This document shows positions 17,098-26,683 of a stretch of 64,000 nucleotides of DNA, piece after piece. The DNA comes from Hyphococcus sp. Its GTDB lineage: Bacteria; Pseudomonadota; Alphaproteobacteria; Caulobacterales; Parvularculaceae. The DNA lies in assembly GCA_021776415.1 (NCBI GenBank), contig JAJFFY010000008.1, forward strand, positions 17,656-81,655, in the 5' to 3' direction. A model generated the notes under the pieces. It saw only the letters and a program-made list of their open reading frames with translations, had not been told where the DNA came from and did no database searches. The position numbers and the translations under genes are program-made. Numbering within the stretch: position 1 is the stretch's first letter; each line of letters starts with the position of its first letter.

Positions 17098-17159
17098 AGA
17101 TATTCTCCATTTAAATATCGTCCGGCATTACCTGTTTGAGCGAAATCGGATCGCTCGTC

Positions 17160-18137
17160 TCATTCGGCAGTTTCAGATGATCTGTATGCTGCGGCTCGCA
17201 GAGTTCTGCCTGCAAATGCCAGGCATTCTTCGGCAGTTTGTGACACGCCGGTCATGCCTATGAATCCGTGAACGGCGCCGGGATAGCAGATGTAGTCGAC
17301 GTCAATGCCGGCTTTGCGCAGGATATTCGCGTAGGCTTCGCCCTCATCGTGGAGCGGGTCAAACCCCGCCGTGATTACGATTGCCGGCGGCAGATTGGCG
17401 TGGCTTGTCGCAAGCAGCGGTGATGCGCGCGGGTCGGTCACGTCGCGGCCGTCGCGCAGATAATTCAACGCCGACCAAACCATGAGCGGTCGCGTCAACC
17501 GGTAATCATCGCCAAACGCTGTATGCGAGGCAAAACCCATAGACATGTCCGTCGCAGGATAGATCAGCAACTGTCCAGCAACCGGAGGCCCGTTCATGTC
17601 GCGTGCGGCAATCGCAGCTACCGCGGCCAGATTGCCGCCGGCGCTGTCGCCGCCAAGGAATAATTTCGCAGGGTCAGCGCCGAGCGTGCGGGCGTTGTCG
17701 CTCGCCCAAGTCGCGGCGCTTATCGCGTCTTCGACGGCGGCGGGAAATTTGTACTCCGGCGCCAGACGATAACCGACGGAAAGAACAAGTCCATCAAACG
17801 CGATTGCGAGATGCCGGCAGATATGGTCGTGTGTATCAATCGACCCGAAACTCCACCCTCCGCCATGGAAATAGACCAGTAAGGATGTTGCTTTCGGTGG
17901 CGCGCTGTGTGGCCGGTAAAGACGCGCGGGCAAGATCGTCTCCGGCGTTTCAATGCGAAGATCTTTCACGCTCGCCATGTCTGGGGGGCCTTTGGCGATA
18001 AGCGCGACACCGGCGGCGTATTGCGAACGCGCAGCATCCGGCGCCAGTATATGCAGTTCGGGAAGCTGACTTTTTTTTGCAGCTTTTATGAGTTGCGCGA
18101 ATTCTGGTTCGATCTGCGTCGTGTATTTGTCGGTCAT
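17160..18137 (-). CDS. Alpha/beta hydrolase, hormone-sensitive-lipase family
   Basis: A 325-residue esterase without signal peptide. The oxyanion-hole motif FHGGGWSFG lies near residue 88 and the nucleophile elbow GGDSAGGNLA near 163, both typical of HSL-family (family IV) esterases; the candidate acid and base are in ITAGFDPLHDEG and GAVHGFIG. It hydrolyses short acyl esters or lactones. It is four bases downstream of the alcohol dehydrogenase and 62 upstream of gabD. A second enzyme of the same family is encoded two genes upstream, which suggests a substrate with two ester bonds or two chemically distinct esters. Confidence 0.87.
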   Translation of the reverse strand: MTDKYTTQIEPEFAQLIKAAKKSQLPELHILAPDAARSQYAAGVALIAKGPPDMASVKDLRIETPETILPARLYRPHSAPPKATSLLVYFHGGGWSFGSIDTHDHICRHLAIAFDGLVLSVGYRLAPEYKFPAAVEDAISAATWASDNARTLGADPAKLFLGGDSAGGNLAAVAAIAARDMNGPPVAGQLLIYPATDMSMGFASHTAFGDDYRLTRPLMVWSALNYLRDGRDVTDPRASPLLATSHANLPPAIVITAGFDPLHDEGEAYANILRKAGIDVDYICYPGAVHGFIGMTGVSQTAEECLAFAGRTLRAAAYRSSETAE

Positions 18138-18141
18138 GGTT

Positions 18142-19266
18142 TCAAAATGTTATAATCTGTCTAATGGTTTCGCCGGCGGCTAGTTTGTCGAAGGCGGCAT
18201 TGATGTCGTCCAACGCAATTGTTCCGCTCTTCAATTTATCCACCGGCAATTTTCCCTTGCGGTAAAGGTCAATATATACAGGAATGTCGCGCAAAGGAAC
18301 GCAGCTTCCAAGATAGCTGCCTTTGAGTTTGCGTTCTTCAGCCACAAGCAGAACTGGTGATAAAGAAAGGAGCTTGTCCGGATGAGGCAAGCCAGCGGTG
18401 ATCGTCTCACCGCCGCGCCGGGTGACGGCGAAGGCAAGTTCCAGCGCAGGAATCGAGCCGGCGGTCTCGATCGCAAAATTGACGCCGCCCTCGGTGAGAT
18501 CTCGCATGATTTTCATACAATCCGGATCGGTTGCACTGACGGCGTGATCTGCGCCGAGTTCGAGAGCGGTGGCAAGTTTGTCGTCGCGCAGATCGACCGC
18601 AATGACAGTGCGCGCGCCGGCTGTTCGCGCCGCTAGAAGGGCGTTGAGCCCGACGCCGCCGAGCCCTATCACGGCAACCGTAGAACCGGCTGAAACATTG
18701 GCTGTGTTGAGGACGGCGCCAACGCCGGTAATTACCGCGCAACCAAATAGGGCGGCTTCCTCGAAAGGCAATTCGGGATCGATCTTCACGGCCGAACGTC
18801 GGCTGACGACAGCGTGGCTTGCGAATGCGGAAACGCCGAGATGATGATGCACCGGCGCGCCGTCGAGCGTCAGACGGCGCCCGCCCGCCAGTAATTCACC
18901 AGCAAGATTGGCAGCCGCGCCAGGCTCGCACAATGCTGGCCGACCCTCCGCACACGGCACGCAAGCGCCACAGCTTGGGACAAAAACCAAGGCGACATGA
19001 TCGCCCGCGGCAAGATCGTGAACGCCTGGTCCCAATTCCCTTACGACGCCTGCCGCTTCGTGCCCAAGCGCCATCGGCGTCGGGCGCGGACGGGCGCCGT
19101 TGATCACCGATAGGTCTGAATGACAAAGGCCCGCCGCCTTGATCTCGACAAGGATCTCGCCTTCGCCAGGCGGCGCGAGATCAAGCGTTTCAACATTCAG
19201 CGGTTTTGATTGCGCGAACGGTTCCGCCGCGCCAATTTCATGAAGCACTGCCGCCTTGATCTTCAC
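18142..19266 (-). CDS. Zinc-dependent alcohol dehydrogenase (MDR superfamily)
   Basis: A 374-residue medium-chain dehydrogenase. It shows catalytic zinc ligands in AAGLCHSDLSV and MALGHEAAGVV, a structural-zinc lobe CGACVPCAEGRPALC (four cysteines), and the nucleotide motif GLGGVGLNALL with an acidic VDLRDDK pointing to NAD. It should oxidise the alcohol freed by the flanking esterases to an aldehyde for the downstream dehydrogenase. Spacing is 15 bases to the upstream hydrolase and four to the downstream one. Base composition is richer in GC than the neighbouring receptor gene. Confidence 0.88.
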   Translation of the reverse strand: MKIKAAVLHEIGAAEPFAQSKPLNVETLDLAPPGEGEILVEIKAAGLCHSDLSVINGARPRPTPMALGHEAAGVVRELGPGVHDLAAGDHVALVFVPSCGACVPCAEGRPALCEPGAAANLAGELLAGGRRLTLDGAPVHHHLGVSAFASHAVVSRRSAVKIDPELPFEEAALFGCAVITGVGAVLNTANVSAGSTVAVIGLGGVGLNALLAARTAGARTVIAVDLRDDKLATALELGADHAVSATDPDCMKIMRDLTEGGVNFAIETAGSIPALELAFAVTRRGGETITAGLPHPDKLLSLSPVLLVAEERKLKGSYLGSCVPLRDIPVYIDLYRKGKLPVDKLKSGTIALDDINAAFDKLAAGETIRQIITF

Positions 19267-19281
19267 ATTTAATCCCTTTCT

Positions 19282-20250
19282 TCAAAGACGGCGCTTTATC
19301 CACGCTGCGGTGTCGTGAAGTCCGGTCCGGCCTATCTTTAGGGCCCCGGAGTAAGACATGAATCCGTGTATCGTTGTGTGGTAACAACGAAACTCGGCCG
19401 GTGTACCGGCGTCGGTGAGGCGGTCCGCAAATGCTTTGCATTCGTCGCGCAAAGGATCGAAGCCGCCCACAATCACAAGCGCTGGCGCGAGCCCATTGAG
19501 GTTTTCGACATTGAGCGGGGTCGCCAGCGGCGAGGCGGCGTCTTTGGAATTGTTAAGATAAAGCTCCACCGTCCAGGCGATGCTCGCTTGTGAGATGAAA
19601 TAATCACCGCCGCCAAATTCCGTACGCGAAGGATAGCATCGTCCTCCGTCGAGCGCGAGCACCGGATAAAGAAGGATTTGCCCGGCAAGAGGTATTCCTC
19701 TATCGCGTGCGCGAATAGCGGCCAGCGCGGCGAAGTTGCCGCCGGCACTGTCGCCCATGACCGCAATGCGGTTTGCATCGACGCCGATCGATTGCGCATT
19801 CGTTGCAAGCCATTCTAGCGCTGTGAAGCAATCATTGAAGCCCGCTGGAAGCTTGTGTTCCGGCGACAAGCGGTACTCTACGCTGATTACTTGGGCAGAT
19901 GTCTTCCACGCCAAAAAGCGGCAGAAATTGTCGTATGATCCAACGTCGCCGAGCGCCCAGCCGCCGCCATGAAAAAACAAGATAGCCGGCGCCTTGCTAA
20001 CTAAGCGCCTTTTCCCTGAATAGATTCGCAGTGCAACTGAACCGTCGTCGCCGTCAATTTTAATATCTTCAATTTTAAAAAGACGACGAAAAGATTCTCC
20101 TGCTCCAAGGTAAAGCTCTTTGAGACTTTGGCGCGCATCGTCGAGCGACATTTCTTCAAGCGGTGGGCCTTCAGCGGTGTTCGCACGATCAAGAAACGCT
20201 TTAGAGTCCCGATCGAGCTTTGTTGCAACCGCTGTGGCCTTAAAAGACAC
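19282..20250 (-). CDS. Alpha/beta hydrolase, hormone-sensitive-lipase family, second copy
   Basis: About 322 residues of a family-IV esterase with FFHGGGWALGD, MGDSAGGNFAAL at the nucleophile elbow and TIHGFMSY near the end. The frame stays open up to an ATG at 20352, but that would overlap the receptor gene by over 100 bases and adds text unlike the family. I prefer the GTG at 20250, which overlaps the receptor stop by a few codons and gives an N-terminus of usual length; the exact start is uncertain. It is the first enzyme after the TonB receptor in the operon. Confidence 0.83.
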   Translation of the reverse strand: MSFKATAVATKLDRDSKAFLDRANTAEGPPLEEMSLDDARQSLKELYLGAGESFRRLFKIEDIKIDGDDGSVALRIYSGKRRLVSKAPAILFFHGGGWALGDVGSYDNFCRFLAWKTSAQVISVEYRLSPEHKLPAGFNDCFTALEWLATNAQSIGVDANRIAVMGDSAGGNFAALAAIRARDRGIPLAGQILLYPVLALDGGRCYPSRTEFGGGDYFISQASIAWTVELYLNNSKDAASPLATPLNVENLNGLAPALVIVGGFDPLRDECKAFADRLTDAGTPAEFRCYHTTIHGFMSYSGALKIGRTGLHDTAAWIKRRL

Positions 20251-22537
20251 GCGAGACTTGCAGCCCCCAAGTGCGCGGCGGCGCGAGGAAGCCTTCGGGT
20301 TTGCCAGCTTCAACGCCCGATTCAAGAATGTTGAGAAAATAGGTTTCGTCAAAGGCGTTCTTCACGAATACCGCGAAACGCCATGCGTCGTCGTTATCCT
20401 GTAGGGACAGTCGGGCGTTGACGAGGTTGAAAGCTTCTTGTGCGGAAAGATCGCGATTAAAGGGCGTGAAAAAGCTTTTGGCCTGATATTGGTAATCGAC
20501 GCGCAGGCTCGCCGTTCCCCAACTGCCGGCCGGGGCATCGAATTGAGCGCCGACATTGGCGGTAAATTCTGGCGACCGGGTGAGGTTGTTGCCGGCAAGA
20601 TCGATTGTGCCGAGACCAGGATTGCTCGGGTCTTCGGTGAGGAACTCATCGAACTCGGCATTAAGATATGACAGGCCGACATTGAATTCGAAGAAATCAT
20701 TTGGCCGTGTGACGAACTCGAATTCGCCACCCCAGATCGTTGCATCGGCGGCATTAGTAATAACGCCTGCGTTATTTTCAAGTTTCGACACCTGGAGATC
20801 CGTATAATCATAATAGAAGAAGGAAACATTCGCTTGGGCGCGATTTTCGGCGAATTGGGTTTTCAAACCGCCTTCATACGACCACACAAATTCCGGATCA
20901 AAATTTCCTTGAAATCCATTGAACGTAAACCCGCCTGACTTAAAGCCGCGTGTCACGCTTGCGTAAAGCAGGGCGTTGTCATTAGGCGTAAACTCAACGG
21001 CAAAACGTGGCGTCAGCGCGTCGGAATCCTGATTGAGAGGCTGCATGATCGGCGGAATAAAACCGAAGTCGGTAAACTGCTCGGCTTCTTTGTCCTCGGT
21101 GCTGTATCGTAGGCCGGCGGTTACATTGAGCTGTGATGAAAGCGCATAGCTCGCTTGGCCGAATGCAGCGAAAGCGTTGGTTTTGATGTCGGCGATGTGA
21201 AGAATATCAAACCCAAACCCCGGAATAGGAATAAAAATTTCTTGATGGCCGTCATCGTTAAAATAATAACCGCCAATAATCCAATCGAGGGGGCCGTCAG
21301 TATTGGAGGCCAGCCTGATTTCCTGCGTGAACTGTTCGGACTCATTGGCATCTTCAAAATTCTGGAAGGTGATATCAACTGCGTCTCCATCAAACGCTAC
21401 AAAGAAATCGATATTACGATAGGCAGACACCGAGGTGAGCGTGACGCCGGAAAAATCCCAATTCAAGATGCCGGTGACGCCGTACTGGTCTTGATGCTCT
21501 TCGACTGGCGATTCTTGCGCCACGAAGCGCAGCCCCGGCGGATCGAACGCGCCGTTCATGCCCTCGAACAGATCCGAAAACTCAAGCTGTTTAAACGGAG
21601 CAGGTTTTGAATCGTCAATCGAAAACTCACCAATTAGATCAAACGTGATATCGTCAGTGGGCAGAAACCGTAAACGCGCCCGACCCATCGTAACGTCTTC
21701 AGTATCAAGTGACGAACCGGTCAAGAGGTTTTCGGCAAATCCATCGCGATCGCTTTTTACAAAACTTACGCGGGCTAGAAGTTTATCCGACAAAGGACCG
21801 CTGATGACGCCGCCATATCGAAACCGGTCGTGGCTTCCATATTGAAAATCCGCCTTCGCGTAAAATTCCTCGGTCGGGGCTTTGGAAATTATATTGATAG
21901 AGCCGCCCGTAGCATTTCGTCCGTAAAGCGTGCCTTGCGGGCCGCGCAACACCTCGACGCGCTCTACGTCATGCAGGTCGAAATTCGCCGCCGATGTGCG
22001 AGCGATATAGGCGCCGTCGGCGTGAACCGCGACGCCCGGATCGCCGCCAACAGTTAAATTCTCAGTCCCAATGCCGCGAATATAGACCTTACCAACAATT
22101 TCCTTGTTGACGATAACGCCCGGCGTCTGCAAGCCGATGTCATAAAGGTCTTCAATGACAGAACGCTGTAAGGCGTCTGAATCAAAGGCCTTAATTGAAA
22201 TTGGCGTGCGTTGCGCGTTTACCGCTCTTTTTTCTGCTGTGACGATGATTTGATCAACGCCGGCTTTCGGTGAAGAGGTGGAGCCTGCTTGGCCGTCGGC
22301 GGTTTCGTTAGATGCTCCCTGAAGCATTGCAAGACGAGTTGTGTCGGCAGAACCCGGGGCTGGAATTTCAGTATCGGCATTCTTGCTGGTTTCAGCAGCA
22401 GTGGCGGCGGGCGCGGTCATCAACGGTGTTACGGCCGCCGTGCACATCAGGGCCGAAAGAACGCTGGTGCGCCATTTCTCCTTCATCCGCACGGCAATTA
22501 TTATTTTTGTTTCAGCCTGCTTGTTGAAATGAACCAT
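20240..22537 (-). CDS. TonB-dependent outer-membrane receptor (ester operon)
   Basis: A receptor of about 765 residues. I start at the ATG at 22537 with GGGAGGG seven bases ahead; an in-frame ATG at 22486 also gives a signal peptide ending APAATAAE. After a low-complexity linker come the TonB box-like DQIIVTAEKR, a plug with YDIGLQTPGVIVNKEIVG and RVEVLRGPQGTLYGRNATGG, and a barrel ending in the terminal Phe of LQVSRVF. The plug is of the siderophore/vitamin/aromatic receptor style rather than the sugar style of the receptor at 7444. It heads the esterase-dehydrogenase operon, so its ligand is probably the ester substrate. Confidence 0.9.
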   Translation of the reverse strand: MVHFNKQAETKIIIAVRMKEKWRTSVLSALMCTAAVTPLMTAPAATAAETSKNADTEIPAPGSADTTRLAMLQGASNETADGQAGSTSSPKAGVDQIIVTAEKRAVNAQRTPISIKAFDSDALQRSVIEDLYDIGLQTPGVIVNKEIVGKVYIRGIGTENLTVGGDPGVAVHADGAYIARTSAANFDLHDVERVEVLRGPQGTLYGRNATGGSINIISKAPTEEFYAKADFQYGSHDRFRYGGVISGPLSDKLLARVSFVKSDRDGFAENLLTGSSLDTEDVTMGRARLRFLPTDDITFDLIGEFSIDDSKPAPFKQLEFSDLFEGMNGAFDPPGLRFVAQESPVEEHQDQYGVTGILNWDFSGVTLTSVSAYRNIDFFVAFDGDAVDITFQNFEDANESEQFTQEIRLASNTDGPLDWIIGGYYFNDDGHQEIFIPIPGFGFDILHIADIKTNAFAAFGQASYALSSQLNVTAGLRYSTEDKEAEQFTDFGFIPPIMQPLNQDSDALTPRFAVEFTPNDNALLYASVTRGFKSGGFTFNGFQGNFDPEFVWSYEGGLKTQFAENRAQANVSFFYYDYTDLQVSKLENNAGVITNAADATIWGGEFEFVTRPNDFFEFNVGLSYLNAEFDEFLTEDPSNPGLGTIDLAGNNLTRSPEFTANVGAQFDAPAGSWGTASLRVDYQYQAKSFFTPFNRDLSAQEAFNLVNARLSLQDNDDAWRFAVFVKNAFDETYFLNILESGVEAGKPEGFLAPPRTWGLQVSRVF

Positions 22538-22673
22538 TTCACCCTCCCTTGCCGCCCAGTCTATTTTGAGCATCGGCCAATTAGGTGTCGAGTGACGCCA
22601 TGAGACAAGGACGCTTTAAGTCAACATTGAGGGGGACATTTTCGCTCACACAAGTGAAAAACCCGCATTGGTT

Positions 22674-23786
22674 TTATCCACGCTGCAAATACAGCCGATA
22701 TTCTACCGGCGGCATTCCAAACCAATTTTTGCACGCTCTGCGAAAGCTGCGCTCATCGGAAAACCCGAGTTCGACCGCTAAATCGGCGAAAGGCCGGTCT
22801 GTCTGCAACATGGCTTCGGCCTGACGGCGGCGTGCTTGATTTGCGATTTCACGGAAATTGACGCCTTCTTCCGCGAGACGGCGGCGAAGTGTGGCTATGC
22901 TTAGTCCAAGACGCCCGGCTATGGTCGATTCGGATATGTGCGTCGTTGCAAGCATTTTCGCGACACGATCTGTCGTCGGTGTAAGCGGCTCTGCATCTGG
23001 TCTTGTGATCTGAGAAAGCGTCAATTCCCGTACGAACTGATCAACAACGACAGAACCCCAGCGACCAAGCTTTACAGGGAGTAACGGGACGTGTGCATCT
23101 GACGCGTTGTAGTAAATTGTAACCCCAACACCCTCGCGGCGGACCGGGCGTCCCAGCGTTGTCACAAACGTCGTTTCAACGCCGTCTGGCGGCGCTGCCG
23201 CGCGCAAATGTGAGATTTGAACTTTTTCCCCCGTAACCCATCGAAGAGCGCAGTGAATAACGACCGAATACACTTCATTGTATATCTCTTGGACGGGGTC
23301 ACATTCCCCATGTAATTTAATAGACAGCTCAAGGTGCTTTCGTTTGAGGTGGGTTTTGATTTCTAGGTCCGGCCGAAGCAAATTCGATGCGCCAATAAAA
23401 CGTTTCAAGGCGCCAAAAGCATCGGCGCCGTGACTCATTATTCCAACATGAAGATCAAATTGGCCAGGCGGAACAGGTTCCGGCGCAAAGCCATGGGATT
23501 CATCCTTAATTCGGCGGATGCGGTTTCGCATTTGCATCCATGCGCGAAGAACGCCGATATCGCCTTTCAAGTCTCGGGGAATGGGCCAGTCAGGCTCTCC
23601 GGACGATCTTCGCCGGACTGTTTCTCGCGCCCGTTCGTCGCCGAGGATGGCCGCTACGTAGAATTTTGGCAAACGGGGGAGACCCGCATTGCCAACAGCT
23701 TTCACTTGCTTTCGGCTCTTGTCAGTGATTGACCGTTGCGAAGGCACATCAGACTCGCGTTTCGTTAGCGGATGATCCTCAGTCAT
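22674..23786 (-). CDS. AraC-family transcriptional regulator
   Basis: A 370-residue regulator with a variable N-terminal ligand domain of the arabinose-operon-like type found in OruR/ArgR-like proteins and a C-terminal double helix-turn-helix. The recognition part reads TIAGRLGLSIATLRRRLAEE and DLAVELGFSDERSFRRACKN, followed by WFGMPPVEYR, the AraC signature. The first 30 residues are charged and may not be part of the protein; no strong ribosome site marks the ATG. It lies 136 bases upstream of the receptor gene in the same direction, so it is the probable activator of the esterase operon. Confidence 0.87.
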   Translation of the reverse strand: MTEDHPLTKRESDVPSQRSITDKSRKQVKAVGNAGLPRLPKFYVAAILGDERARETVRRRSSGEPDWPIPRDLKGDIGVLRAWMQMRNRIRRIKDESHGFAPEPVPPGQFDLHVGIMSHGADAFGALKRFIGASNLLRPDLEIKTHLKRKHLELSIKLHGECDPVQEIYNEVYSVVIHCALRWVTGEKVQISHLRAAAPPDGVETTFVTTLGRPVRREGVGVTIYYNASDAHVPLLPVKLGRWGSVVVDQFVRELTLSQITRPDAEPLTPTTDRVAKMLATTHISESTIAGRLGLSIATLRRRLAEEGVNFREIANQARRRQAEAMLQTDRPFADLAVELGFSDERSFRRACKNWFGMPPVEYRLYLQRG

Positions 23787-24372
23787 GATCTTGGAGTGCG
23801 TCAGCTTTATGGTCCAATGTCAACTCTATAGTTCTCACGGCCACAGCGAAGATGGCTGTGTCGAATTTGAAGCGAGGAATCAATTCTTTCGGTCATGAAT
23901 AAATTGCGGTGGAGCAATGTTATTCGTTCGTATGTCAGCAGTTTTATCGAGGCCTACTTAGAATGTTTTGGCATGAACTGCCTCTTTTTGGGATTTTTGC
24001 GAAGAACGCGTACTTTTTCTTATGTCCGCTTGTGCGCCAATACAGACTTAACAATTGGAGAACTTGATGGCTCCTTGTTGGAGGAATCAGCACTCCGACT
24101 TTGACAAACGAAGTGGATGTTATGGGCGTTTTGCGACATACGCTGACTATGTTTTTCCTTTCGTTGCATGCTCAAAGTAGCGTTCAGGCGTGAGACAGTA
24201 ATAACGAAAACTGGCCCGTTGCTATCGTTTTTCCCGTCAGTGATCATGATCGATGTCAGGGTGGTTTGTTAAGGGAGAGTTTTGGTGCATCGTAATCCTA
24301 AAGGGAAAGATGGTGAGACAGTGACAAGGGCCACAAGGCTCGCCGAATGAAAACTGGGCGCAGTAATGTGCT
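23787..24372. other. Intergenic region upstream of the AraC gene
   Basis: 586 bp with no gene I can support. A 69-codon plus-strand frame at 23895-24104 lacks a ribosome site and a recognisable domain. A short hairpin (GGCCACAGCGAAGATGGCTGTG) lies at about 23838-23859. Presumably the AraC promoter is here. Confidence 0.5.
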
Positions 24373-24969
24373 TTATTTGACCCTGCGCATGATGATCCAG
24401 TCACCGTCATCGCCAGCGATATTGGCGCGCCATTCGCCGTCTTCCGTGAGATATAAAACTTTCGTGCGAAAAATATTTTTATCAACGGTTTCAAATGTCT
24501 GGAGGTATATGCGTGAATAACTGCCCTCCGGCGCGATTTGCTTTCCGTCGGGGGGCAGCGGCACGCCGGCGCCATAGCGAACCTCCACATGGCGGATCAT
24601 GCCCTTGGGCGTCGGCGTAAAATATCCGCTTTCCTGAATGGCATGACCGGACCTGTGGCCGAGCGAGAACATATATTCGGCGCGCGCCTCGATTAAATCC
24701 CACATGATCTGCGCATCGAAAGAAGGAATGCGCTCGCCGTCCCGTTCAAGTGCGGCTTCCCATTTTATGAACGTATTTTTCCCCTGCCAGGAAAATGATG
24801 AGCCGCCGCTGATCATCCGCCAGCCAAATTCTCGAGGCGCGCCCGCCCATTCGCCGACAAACGGTTCAAAAAAGGCCAAATGCGGGCCCACTTGTTCCGG
24901 TTCTATTTTGCGTTCCTGCGCATGGGCGGCGTTGGTAAGAGAAATCAGTACACTTAGTAATATTCACAT
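24373..24969 (-). pseudogene. Exported hypothetical protein with a stop at codon 2
   Basis: From an ATG at 24969 (with GAGG about ten bases ahead) the frame reads Met-stop, then ILLSVLISLTNAAHAQ, a textbook signal peptide, and then about 175 mature residues to the TAA-type end after WIIMRRVK. One base change in TGA at 24966-24964 (for example from TGG) would restore a complete exported protein, so this is probably a recent nonsense mutation. A GTG at 24891 could restart translation but would lose the signal peptide. The mature part (FFEPFVGEWAGAP, FRTKVLYLTEDGEWR) resembles small calycin-like or DUF1579-type proteins only loosely. The preceding gene fragment ends two bases upstream. Confidence 0.6.
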
Positions 24970-24972
24970 GGG

Positions 24973-25230
24973 CTAGTTATCCTCGTGTTGATCTACGGCA
25001 AAAAGATCCTGATCGAAACGATTAAGGACAGCCTCGCTCAAGGGGCGCCATTCGTCGTCGCGAAATATTTCTGTCTGCCACTTCCACCGGTCTTCAGTTA
25101 TCGGCGTCCAGGTGTCGCGAAAACGGAGTTTCGAACCCGCTTCCACGGTCCCCCAACCTTCGCCGTAATGGGCGGTAAAATCATTGACGAGGGCGCCATT
25201 GGCGCCGCGTGTCCAAACACCATCGGCCAT
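24973..25230 (-). pseudogene. C-terminal fragment of a hypothetical protein
   Basis: 85 codons ending in TAG, with text such as AHYGEGWGTVEAGSKLRF and ITEDRWKWQTEIF. It resembles the C-terminal half of the same type of small beta-rich protein as its downstream neighbour. Upstream of 25230 the minus strand stops making sense, while the plus strand becomes the winged-helix end of a regulator, so the 5' part has been removed by a rearrangement. The ATG at 25230 may be accidental. Confidence 0.5.
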
Positions 25231-26460
25231 ATAATCGCGCTGGAAGATTCAGCAAGCCAACCAATCTTTATCGAGACCCTGCCCAAAAGGGGATATCGGT
25301 TCATCGGAAAAATTACCGAAGATGAAAAACAGCTGCCTACGGAACCTGTACAACTAAAAAGCATCTTCAGGTCAAGGGCGCATGCGGCTGTCGCCGCTTC
25401 TTTCAGACTTGTTCTGGCGGCTGCGTTTTCAGTTGCGCTGACGGGCAGTTTCATAAGTGATGATTTCTCGAACGACCGTTCGGCGGCGCCCGAGCCGGTT
25501 AAGCGCGCGGTTGAGGCGTATCTCGAGGGCCAACGCGCCCTGGCGGAAAATTCGAAAGAGAGCGTCATCGTCGCCAGCATTCGCTTTCGTGAAACCGTGG
25601 CGCTTGATCCGGAATTTTCCAAAGTGCGCGCAGGTCTGGCTAGGAGCCTTTATCTGGCGGCGGCGGCGGATGAGGTTGAACTTGTAGAGGCGGCGATCGA
25701 GGACGCGCTTTCGGCGGATCCGGAAAACGCGGACCTTGACTTGCTCAAGGGTCGGGCGCTTTGGGCTTTTCAGCACAATTGGCTTGCGGCGCGGGATAGT
25801 TTTGAAAAAGCGCTCACCCTTAATCCTGGCGCCGTTGACGCCCGTATGAGTCTTGCTAAATTCCATGTTTTGCGGGGCGAGAACGAACTCGCGGTACAAA
25901 TGGTGCGCGACGCGCGGGCGGTTAATCCGCAAGCCCTAACGGCGCGGGGCGACGCCGGCTGGGTCATGTATTTACTCGGCGAAAATGCTGTGTCCAAGGA
26001 TCATTGCGCCGAATCGGCTTTGCTGGCGCCGGTAAGCATCGCGACGGCAAGATGCTTTCTCGATATTTATCTGGCGGAACGGGGCTACCCGCGAGCAGCG
26101 CAGGCCGCCATCAGTTATATGCGCTCGTTGGGGGCGACAGAAGCAGAAATTGCCAATGTCGAGCGGGGCGATCCCAAAACGGTAATCGAAGAATTTTCCA
26201 ATTGGGAGATCGAGAAAATATCCGGAGGCAATTTGCGCAACAGCCCCAAGCGGATCATTAAAGCGATGAGCCTTACTTATCTCGGGCGTCATGATGAAGC
26301 GATACTGGCGATTAACGAGTCTATGGAAAATCGCGACTTTTTCTTTCCCTTTGTGGCCATGCTCCCCGAATTGGCTCCATTATACAATAGGCCTGAATTT
26401 GGCGACATACGCATGAAATTGGAATTAACCGGCACATTTGCCAAAGCCGTGAAATCCTGA
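25231..26460 (+). pseudogene. Truncated winged-helix/TPR transmembrane regulator
   Basis: The frame begins abruptly inside the last strand of an OmpR/CadC-type winged helix (SASQPIFIETLPKRGYRFIG), then has a basic linker, one membrane helix (VLAAAFSVALTGSFIS, about residues 65-80 of the fragment) and a periplasmic TPR-rich region of about 300 residues (EAYLEGQRALAEN, SFEKALTLNPGAVDARMSLA). About 80 residues of the DNA-binding domain are missing. An open frame continues 82 codons to the left, but those are antisense to the neighbouring gene fragment. Unless that fusion is expressed, it cannot bind DNA. Intact relatives are signal-sensing regulators of adjacent genes. Confidence 0.7.
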
Positions 26461-26683
26461 ACGGCGCCGCGACAGCATTAAAACCAATATGTAACTCCCG
26501 CGAGCGGACCTGCGATCACTTTAGGCATAAATTGGTGGCCGTCTTTTGCTCTCGTGCGGAATTGTCGCAAATTTCAACCGATCGTATTGGGATCAAAAAC
26601 AGTCTTTTTAGAAAATTTTGTACGACAAGAAACTCAATTTAGAATATGCGTTGTTGAATGGTTTCTTTGTGAGGTGTCAGAGC

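Noticed and set aside
24985..25230. 82-codon upstream extension of the winged-helix/TPR frame
   Set aside because: It is antisense to a protein-like minus-strand fragment and has no winged-helix similarity.
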